Shown: positions 1-5,392 of the stretch, in pieces
How the letters are laid out: each line of letters begins with the position of its first letter
Numbering within the stretch: position 1 is the first letter of the stretch
Assembly: GCA_030748365.1 (NCBI GenBank)
Contig: JASMME010000107.1
Coordinates: 1 to 5,392 of the forward strand
Direction: 5' to 3'
Length of the DNA: 5,392 nucleotides
DNA from: Lutibacter sp.
GTDB taxonomy: Bacteria > Bacteroidota > Bacteroidia > Flavobacteriales > Flavobacteriaceae
The notes under the pieces: generated by a model
Database searches by the model: none
What the model was told of the DNA's origin: nothing
Seen by the model: only the letters and a program-made list of their open reading frames with translations
Program-made: the position numbers and the translations under genes

Positions 1-1192
1 TTACAAAAGTAGCGCGCTCCCTGACCAAAGAGACTACTTTTTCTAGGCGGCTGTTGTTTAGGTGAATGTTTTTTTCTTTCAATAGGGGCGCTATCAGCTC
101 CGCCAAAGAAGCATCACTATATTGTTGCAGGTATTGCTGGTTAAACCAACGGGCCTTTTCGGGATTGAATTTTGCCCCACTTTTGCTGACGCGCTCCAAA
201 GAAAATACGCTACACAATGCATCCAAGTCAAACATCTCCTGTTCTGTACCAGGATTCCAACCTAGTAAAGCGAGCATATTGACAAAAGCCGCTGGAAAAT
301 AACCAGCTTCCCGATAACCTTGTGAGACAGCACCGGTATCTTGGTTGGTATAGGCCAGAGGAAATACTGGAAAGCCCATTTTATCACCATCACGCTTGCT
401 AAGTTTTCCTTTTCCTACAGGTTTCAGGATCAATGGTAAATGGGCAAATACAGGTTTTTCCCACCCAAAAGCCTCGTACAAAGCCAGGTGTAATGGGAGG
501 GAGGGCAACCATTCCTCTCCGCGAATGACATGACTGATTTTCATCAGGTGATCATCTACCACATTGGCCAGGTGGTAGGTAGGCATACCATCACTTTTAA
601 ACAAAACCTTATCATCTAACAAGGCTGTTTTAAAAGAGACCCTTCCCCTTACTTGGTCGGTACCCTCAATACACTTTTCTGTTGATTCACCCACATGCAT
701 TTTAAAGCGGATCACATAGTCCTCCCCCGCGGCAATTTTTTGCTTAACTTCCTCAGTGCTTAATGACAGAGAATTGGATAATTTTTCCCGGTTGTGCCAG
801 TTGTAGATAAAGGTTTTCCCCTCGGCTTCATGGTCTTTTCGATGTGCATCCAGTGAGGCGGCACTATCAAAAGCATAATAAGCCATTCCCTTGCTTACCA
901 ATTCATCCGCATAGGCCTTGTACAGGTGTTTGCGTTCGGATTGTCGGTAGGGCCCATATTTTTCACACTTTCCAGGACCTTCATCAAAAGGTATTTCACA
1001 CCATTCCAGCGCATCGATGATGTACTGTTCAGCAGTAGACACCAAGCGGTTTTGATCGGTATCTTCGATACGCAATACAAATGTACCCTGGTTTTTTTTA
1101 GCAAATAGATAGTTGAAAAGAGCGGTTCTAACACCCCCCATATGTAGTGGTCCTGTAGGACTTGGAGCAAATCGCACCCTTACCTTAGTCAT
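1..1192 (-). CDS. gltX: Glutamyl-tRNA synthetase, 3'-truncated by window edge
   Basis: Class I aminoacyl-tRNA synthetase that charges tRNA-Glu with glutamate in the cytoplasm. The reading frame is open from the ATG at 1192 to the left edge, giving about 397 residues of a protein usually near 500, so the end of the anticodon-binding domain is missing. Visible landmarks are the N-terminal FAPSPTGPLHMGG (residues 8-20, the HIGH-type signature as HMGG), RIEDTD (41-46), HVIRGEEWLPS (221-231) and the KMSKS-type loop GKLSKRDGD (262-270). The segment that follows (about 272-298, GFPVFPL then GYREAGYFP) is an insertion I associate with Bacteroidota enzymes, and AFVNMLALLGWNPGTEQE (302-319) continues the family pattern. 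The start is chosen because the conserved N-terminus begins directly after it and a -7 box lies just upstream. It follows glsA in the same direction after 58 bp. No frameshift is seen. Identification is secure. Confidence 0.97.
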   Translation of the reverse strand, partial: MTKVRVRFAPSPTGPLHMGGVRTALFNYLFAKKNQGTFVLRIEDTDQNRLVSTAEQYIIDALEWCEIPFDEGPGKCEKYGPYRQSERKHLYKAYADELVSKGMAYYAFDSAASLDAHRKDHEAEGKTFIYNWHNREKLSNSLSLSTEEVKQKIAAGEDYVIRFKMHVGESTEKCIEGTDQVRGRVSFKTALLDDKVLFKSDGMPTYHLANVVDDHLMKISHVIRGEEWLPSLPLHLALYEAFGWEKPVFAHLPLILKPVGKGKLSKRDGDKMGFPVFPLAYTNQDTGAVSQGYREAGYFPAAFVNMLALLGWNPGTEQEMFDLDALCSVFSLERVSKSGAKFNPEKARWFNQQYLQQYSDASLAELIAPLLKEKNIHLNNSRLEKVVSLVRERATFV

Positions 1193-1210
1193 GTTTATCG
1201 TTTTACACTA

Positions 1211-1218
1211 CAAAGATA
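1211..1218 (-). promoter_or_regulatory. Bacteroidota -7 box upstream of gltX
   Basis: Read on the minus strand this is TATCTTTG, an exact match to the TAnnTTTG -7 element of the Bacteroidota primary sigma factor. It ends 18 nt before the gltX ATG, implying a very short leader. No TTG-type -33 element is present at the usual 17-23 nt spacing, so the call rests on the -7 match and position. It suggests gltX can be transcribed independently of glsA. Confidence 0.5.
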
Positions 1219-1250
1219 CGTTCTCAGCGTAAATAACCTACTCCTTGCTT

Positions 1251-2165
1251 TTAAAAAATAGACAGTTCGGTATTGGTGGTAAATAATTCCAGGGCTTGGA
1301 TACCTTTGTGGGAGTTCCCTTTTTCATTGAGTTTGGGGCTCCACACACTGATGGTATATTTTCCCGGATGTATGGCTACGATACCTCCTCCCACACCGCT
1401 TTTTCCCGGTAATCCAACCTTAAATGCAAAACTTCCTGCTTGGTCGTAAAGGCCACATAGTTGCGTAGTGGCATTGATTCTTTTGGTAATGCTTTTACTG
1501 AGTATTCGCTCCTTATTACCAGGAAGAATACCATTGTTAGCAAACAACAAAGCAGCCGAAGATAACTCTTCACAACTCATTTCCACTGCGCATATATGGT
1601 AGTAGAGATCGAGAACAGTTGCCACTTTATTGTGGATGTTATCAAAGGATTTCATCAGGTTGATATGAGCTGCGTTCTTATAGCCGTTTGCTTTTTCCGA
1701 CTCAGCAACGGTAGTGTTGTACCGAATGTCTTGTTCACCACTGAGTGTACGCATAAAATCAAGGAAAGCCGCTTTTGGATTTTCCAGTTCGCTGACCAAT
1801 ACATCGCAGATGACCAATGCACCCGCATTGATCAGTGGATTTCTAGGGATGCCCTTTTCGTGTTCTAACTGCACCAGTGAATTGAACGGGTCGCCAGAAG
1901 GTTCTACCCCCACACGTTTCCACAATGCGTTACCAATCAATTTAAGGGCTAGGGTAAAAGAAAATAATTTAGCGATGCTTTGAATTGAGAATTTTTCCTG
2001 GTAATCACCCACCCCATAGCCATGACCATCGAGGGTTGTTACTTGTATGCCGAACTTATCAGGGTCCACCTGGGTGAGTTCCGGGATATAATCTGCCAGT
2101 TTTCCATTGTCTTTTTCAGCAAGACAATCACGGTAAATATCATTGATTATTTGTTGGTAGTCCAT
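1251..2165 (-). CDS. glsA: Glutaminase A (serine-dependent, beta-lactamase fold)
   Basis: Hydrolyses L-glutamine to L-glutamate and ammonia in the cytoplasm. The 304-residue length matches the bacterial GlsA family (about 300-310). The catalytic S-x-x-K pair is in QSIAK (Ser63, Lys66). Other positions conserved in the family can be placed: Asn113 in NPLINAGA, Glu157 and Asn164 around ESEKANGYKN, Tyr188 in LYYH, Tyr240 in GLYDQAG, and Val258 in GKSGVGGG. This spacing agrees with the active site described for the E. coli and B. subtilis enzymes, so the protein looks intact and active. There is no signal peptide. The ATG at 2165 gives the expected N-terminus and lies 13 nt after a -7 box; no Shine-Dalgarno is seen. 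It sits between the esterase (72 bp upstream) and gltX (58 bp downstream), all in one direction. Its product is the amino acid GltX uses, but co-regulation is only an inference. Confidence 0.97.
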   Translation of the reverse strand: MDYQQIINDIYRDCLAEKDNGKLADYIPELTQVDPDKFGIQVTTLDGHGYGVGDYQEKFSIQSIAKLFSFTLALKLIGNALWKRVGVEPSGDPFNSLVQLEHEKGIPRNPLINAGALVICDVLVSELENPKAAFLDFMRTLSGEQDIRYNTTVAESEKANGYKNAAHINLMKSFDNIHNKVATVLDLYYHICAVEMSCEELSSAALLFANNGILPGNKERILSKSITKRINATTQLCGLYDQAGSFAFKVGLPGKSGVGGGIVAIHPGKYTISVWSPKLNEKGNSHKGIQALELFTTNTELSIF

Positions 2166-2178
2166 GTCGCGAAAATAG

Positions 2179-2186
2179 CAAATTTA
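2179..2186 (-). promoter_or_regulatory. Bacteroidota -7 box upstream of glsA
   Basis: The minus strand reads TAAATTTG here, an exact TAnnTTTG match, 13 nt before the glsA ATG. No TTG-type -33 element is found 17-23 nt further upstream. It suggests a glsA transcript separate from the esterase gene. Confidence 0.5.
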
Positions 2187-2205
2187 TTGAGTATTCCATT
2201 ATTGC

Positions 2206-2218
2206 TATTGGCCCAATA
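2206..2218. repeat. Short inverted repeat upstream of glsA
   Basis: TATTGG-C-CCAATA, a 13-bp palindrome with 6-bp arms and a one-base centre, lies in the 72-bp gap between the esterase stop and the glsA start. It is 20-32 bp upstream of the glsA -7 box, overlapping where a -33 region would sit. The geometry would suit binding of a dimeric regulator. There is no T-tract on the transcribed side, so it is not a convincing terminator. Such a short repeat can arise by chance. Confidence 0.25.
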
Positions 2219-2237
2219 CCTTCTTTCTCTTAATAAC

Positions 2238-3164
2238 CTATTCTATCCGTCCGTTAAGATCATATATAGAAAGGAAAGACCAAATTTCTGTAGCGGTATC
2301 AATATCCATATTACCCCAAGAACCCGGCCAGTCATGGCCGCCACCAATGACTTTTAGGTGTTCTACATGTACCCGTCTTTCCCCTTCAGCATATACCCAA
2401 CGTTCCACCACACTTCCGTCATTTGTCATCTTGTCTGGAAGTAGTTCGCTGGTGGCTGTTGGATTGCAACCATTGTATTGTGCCCAATACCCTAAGACTT
2501 CCTCAATAGCGCTGGTCCAATAAGCACCTTCATAGGGAACCACGACATCTGCGGTTCCATGAATTTGTAGCACTGGAGTGGGGTGTTGCGGGTCACAATT
2601 CCCATAGGTTTCTGGTGTCATAGAGCCAGTCACTGAGGCCACCGCAGCGATGCGATCACTAAGTTGACAAGCCAGCAGGAAGCTCATATACCCCCCGTTA
2701 GACATACCAGTGCTGTAAATTTTCAAGGGATCAATAGCATAGTCATTGATTAACTGATCGATCAGTTCTTCTGTATAACCCACATCATCTACCGTACTAC
2801 CTGTGGTCCACCCACCTACATTCCAATGGGTGCTTCCTTGATACAAACTACCCTGAGGATAAACCACGATAAAACCTTCGGTGTCTGCCAGCTGTCGGAG
2901 TCCACTATAAGTCATGATTGTTTCGGCATTGCTGGTGTAGCCATGAAAGTTGAATACCAATGGAACCACCTCATTGCCGGTGTAACTATCGGGTATATAA
3001 AGTATATAAGTGCGTTGTTGGCCCTGATGTTGTAGTATTCCGTCAATCCGACCCTTCTGAATAGGCGCTGTTATATTTTCCTCCACGGGTTGTTCGGTTG
3101 TACAACCCATACACAGGAGGGTATAGCACACCATACATAGCCTTATAATTTGCAGATTATTCAA
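2238..3164 (-). CDS. Lipoprotein esterase, PHB depolymerase/feruloyl esterase (LpqC) type
   Basis: Predicted alpha/beta-hydrolase of the polyhydroxybutyrate depolymerase/feruloyl esterase group; 308 residues. The N-terminus is a short signal peptide (about 1-20) ending CMG-Cys21, a slightly atypical lipobox, so a lipid-anchored envelope or surface location is inferred. The mature part starts with an acidic, flexible stretch (22-37). The catalytic core is clear: oxyanion region NFHGY (72-76), nucleophile elbow GMSNG (153-157, Ser155), Asp206 in HGTADVVVPY, and His277 in GGGHDWPG. Between them, VVYPQG (100-105) and W.VGGW (114-119) are typical of the family. The start is a TTG at 3164, preceded by AGAGG 7-8 nt upstream. 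No in-frame ATG exists before the upstream stop, and the next Met (residue 11) would leave a signal peptide without a positive charge. The substrate cannot be told: short polyester, feruloylated or acetylated polysaccharide are all possible. No carbohydrate-binding or sorting domain is seen. Confidence 0.9.
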   Translation of the reverse strand: MNNLQIIRLCMVCYTLLCMGCTTEQPVEENITAPIQKGRIDGILQHQGQQRTYILYIPDSYTGNEVVPLVFNFHGYTSNAETIMTYSGLRQLADTEGFIVVYPQGSLYQGSTHWNVGGWTTGSTVDDVGYTEELIDQLINDYAIDPLKIYSTGMSNGGYMSFLLACQLSDRIAAVASVTGSMTPETYGNCDPQHPTPVLQIHGTADVVVPYEGAYWTSAIEEVLGYWAQYNGCNPTATSELLPDKMTNDGSVVERWVYAEGERRVHVEHLKVIGGGHDWPGSWGNMDIDTATEIWSFLSIYDLNGRIE

Positions 3165-3212
3165 ACCGTTACCTCTTATGTTTACTGTTTTAAGAATTTT
3201 TTTTAGTCAGTA

Positions 3213-3220
3213 CAATAATA
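3213..3220 (-). promoter_or_regulatory. Possible -7 box for the esterase gene
   Basis: The minus strand reads TATTATTG, matching TAnnTTTG at all but one fixed position, and lies about 48 nt before the TTG start. No -33 element supports it. A second one-mismatch candidate, TAGTTTCG, lies further upstream at 3261-3254. Weak call. Confidence 0.2.
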
Positions 3221-3316
3221 CACAATATCCCATGAATTTTTAAGTAGCAGTCCCGAAACTAAATTTTTATGACTACCCTCACAATATGTCCAAGCCTGTG
3301 TTTCGATCACAATTAG

Positions 3317-3324
3317 TACCTTTG
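3317..3324 (+). promoter_or_regulatory. Bacteroidota -7 box upstream of ybeY
   Basis: TACCTTTG is an exact TAnnTTTG match ending 26 nt before the ybeY ATG. No clear TTG -33 element is present. Because the ybeY-mnmG gap has no such box, this promoter probably serves both genes. Confidence 0.55.
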
Positions 3325-3350
3325 CCCTATCATTATTCTACCCCATATCT

Positions 3351-3767
3351 ATGATTCAATTTCATTATGAAACTGATTTTCTCCTTCAAGAGGAAGCATT
3401 GCTGCAATCAGCCATAGAGCGTTGTGTGCAAGCCCGCGGGTTTTCGGTAGGAGCGCTCAACTATATTTTTTGTGATGACCCCTATTTACACAATTTAAAT
3501 ACCACCTACCTGGACCACGATACCTATACCGATATCATCACCTTTGATTATAGAACCGGTGAGGTACTCAGTGCTGATATTTTTATTTCCGTCGAAAGGG
3601 TCACAGAAAACGCAATTAAATTTTCACAAACAACTGAAAATGAACTATATAGGGTGGTTTTTCACGGTGTTCTGCACTGTATGGGTTATACAGATAAAAC
3701 CCCTGAAGAACAGGATATTATGCGAAAAGAAGAGGAAAAATGCCTTGCACTATTAACCACGATTTAA
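3351..3767 (+). CDS. ybeY: Endoribonuclease YbeY, rRNA maturation factor
   Basis: Metal-dependent single-strand endoribonuclease involved in 16S rRNA 3'-end maturation and ribosome quality control in the cytoplasm. The 138-residue length is usual for Bacteroidota members. The metal site is visible as HGVLHCMGYTD (residues 105-115): His105, His109 and Asp115, where Asp stands in for the third His of the E. coli H-x3-H-x5-H form. Upstream, DTYTDIITFDY (57-67) matches the family's 'DVLTF' strand, and ADIFIS (75-80) corresponds to the usual GDI-x-IS strand, with Ala in place of Gly. The ATG at 3351 gives the full N-terminus; no Shine-Dalgarno precedes it, as is common in this phylum. mnmG follows in the same direction after 26 bp and is probably co-transcribed. 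Identification is secure. Confidence 0.95.
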   Translation: MIQFHYETDFLLQEEALLQSAIERCVQARGFSVGALNYIFCDDPYLHNLNTTYLDHDTYTDIITFDYRTGEVLSADIFISVERVTENAIKFSQTTENELYRVVFHGVLHCMGYTDKTPEEQDIMRKEEEKCLALLTTI

Positions 3768-3768
3768 T

Positions 3769-3782
3769 GTTCCACGTGGAAC
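3769..3782. promoter_or_regulatory. parS: Candidate parS (ParB/Spo0J-binding) site
   Basis: GTTCCACGTGGAAC is a perfect 14-bp palindrome, starting two bases after the ybeY stop codon and ending 11 bp before the mnmG ATG. It is identical to the core of Pseudomonas-type parS sites and differs from the general tGTTTCACGTGAAACa form by one symmetric base pair. parS is the centromere-like site where ParB loads to organise and segregate the chromosome, and such sites cluster near oriC. mnmG (gidA) is itself origin-linked in many bacteria, which fits. No parA or parB is in this window. The flanking bases (T on both sides) do not extend the symmetry to 16 bp. Confidence 0.7.
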
Positions 3783-3793
3783 TTTTTTAAACT

Positions 3794-5392
<1,599 letters not shown>

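Larger units (their letters stand above)
3165..3350. other. Divergent intergenic region, esterase / ybeY
   Basis: A 186-bp AT-rich spacer between the leftward esterase gene and rightward ybeY, expected to carry both promoters. The rightward -7 box is clear (3317-3324). For the esterase the best leftward candidate is TATTATTG (minus strand, 3220-3213), one mismatch from TAnnTTTG and without a good -33 element. No small ORF, RNA gene or riboswitch-like structure is apparent. Confidence 0.6.

Noticed and set aside
66..1170. Open frames at 66-302 (+), 926-1108 (+) and 895-1170 (-)
   Set aside because: All overlap the uninterrupted gltX frame in other phases and lack recognisable protein features.
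1596..2357. Plus-strand open frames overlapping glsA and the esterase gene (1596-1868, 1714-1983, 2022-2357)
   Set aside because: They are shadows of two well-supported minus-strand genes and show no family motifs or start signals.
3165..3350. Possible small RNA or riboswitch in the divergent gap
   Set aside because: AT-rich with no convincing stem-loop or known riboswitch element; the room is accounted for by two promoters.

Overview
The first ~5.22 kb looks like a chromosomal fragment of a moderate-GC Bacteroidota bacterium (Chitinophagia/Saprospiria-like by impression; the class cannot be fixed from this window). The reasons are the character of the proteins, including a glutamyl-tRNA synthetase with the extra 'GFPVFPL...TG..S.GYREAGY' segment after its KLSKR loop. 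In addition, three genes carry exact TAnnTTTG -7 boxes 13-26 nt before their start codons, and most starts lack a Shine-Dalgarno sequence.

Layout. Three genes run leftward: a lipoprotein esterase of the PHB depolymerase/feruloyl esterase type (2238-3164), glutaminase glsA (1251-2165) and glutamyl-tRNA synthetase gltX (from 1192, cut by the left edge). A 186-bp divergent intergenic region separates them from a rightward pair: ybeY (rRNA-maturation endonuclease, 3351-3767) and mnmG/gidA (tRNA wobble-uridine modification, from 3794). The 26-bp gap between ybeY and mnmG holds a perfect 14-bp palindrome, GTTCCACGTGGAAC, identical to the core of a ParB-binding parS site.

The right end does not belong with the rest. 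At about 5222-5240 mnmG loses its family character roughly 480 codons in (about 620 expected). The sequence then becomes extremely AT-rich and encodes, on the minus strand, a piece of a RibD deaminase domain ([13 protein letters not shown]) with the lysine-rich codon use of a very low-GC genome. The simplest explanation is a chimeric join (assembly, cloning or amplification artefact) through an A/T homopolymer, not a biological fusion.

Functionally this is mostly housekeeping: translation and RNA maturation (gltX, ybeY, mnmG), glutamine/glutamate metabolism (glsA, placed just upstream of gltX) and one secreted esterase. I see no mobile element, CRISPR array, RNA gene or defence system. The points worth a second look are the candidate parS site and the chimeric right end.
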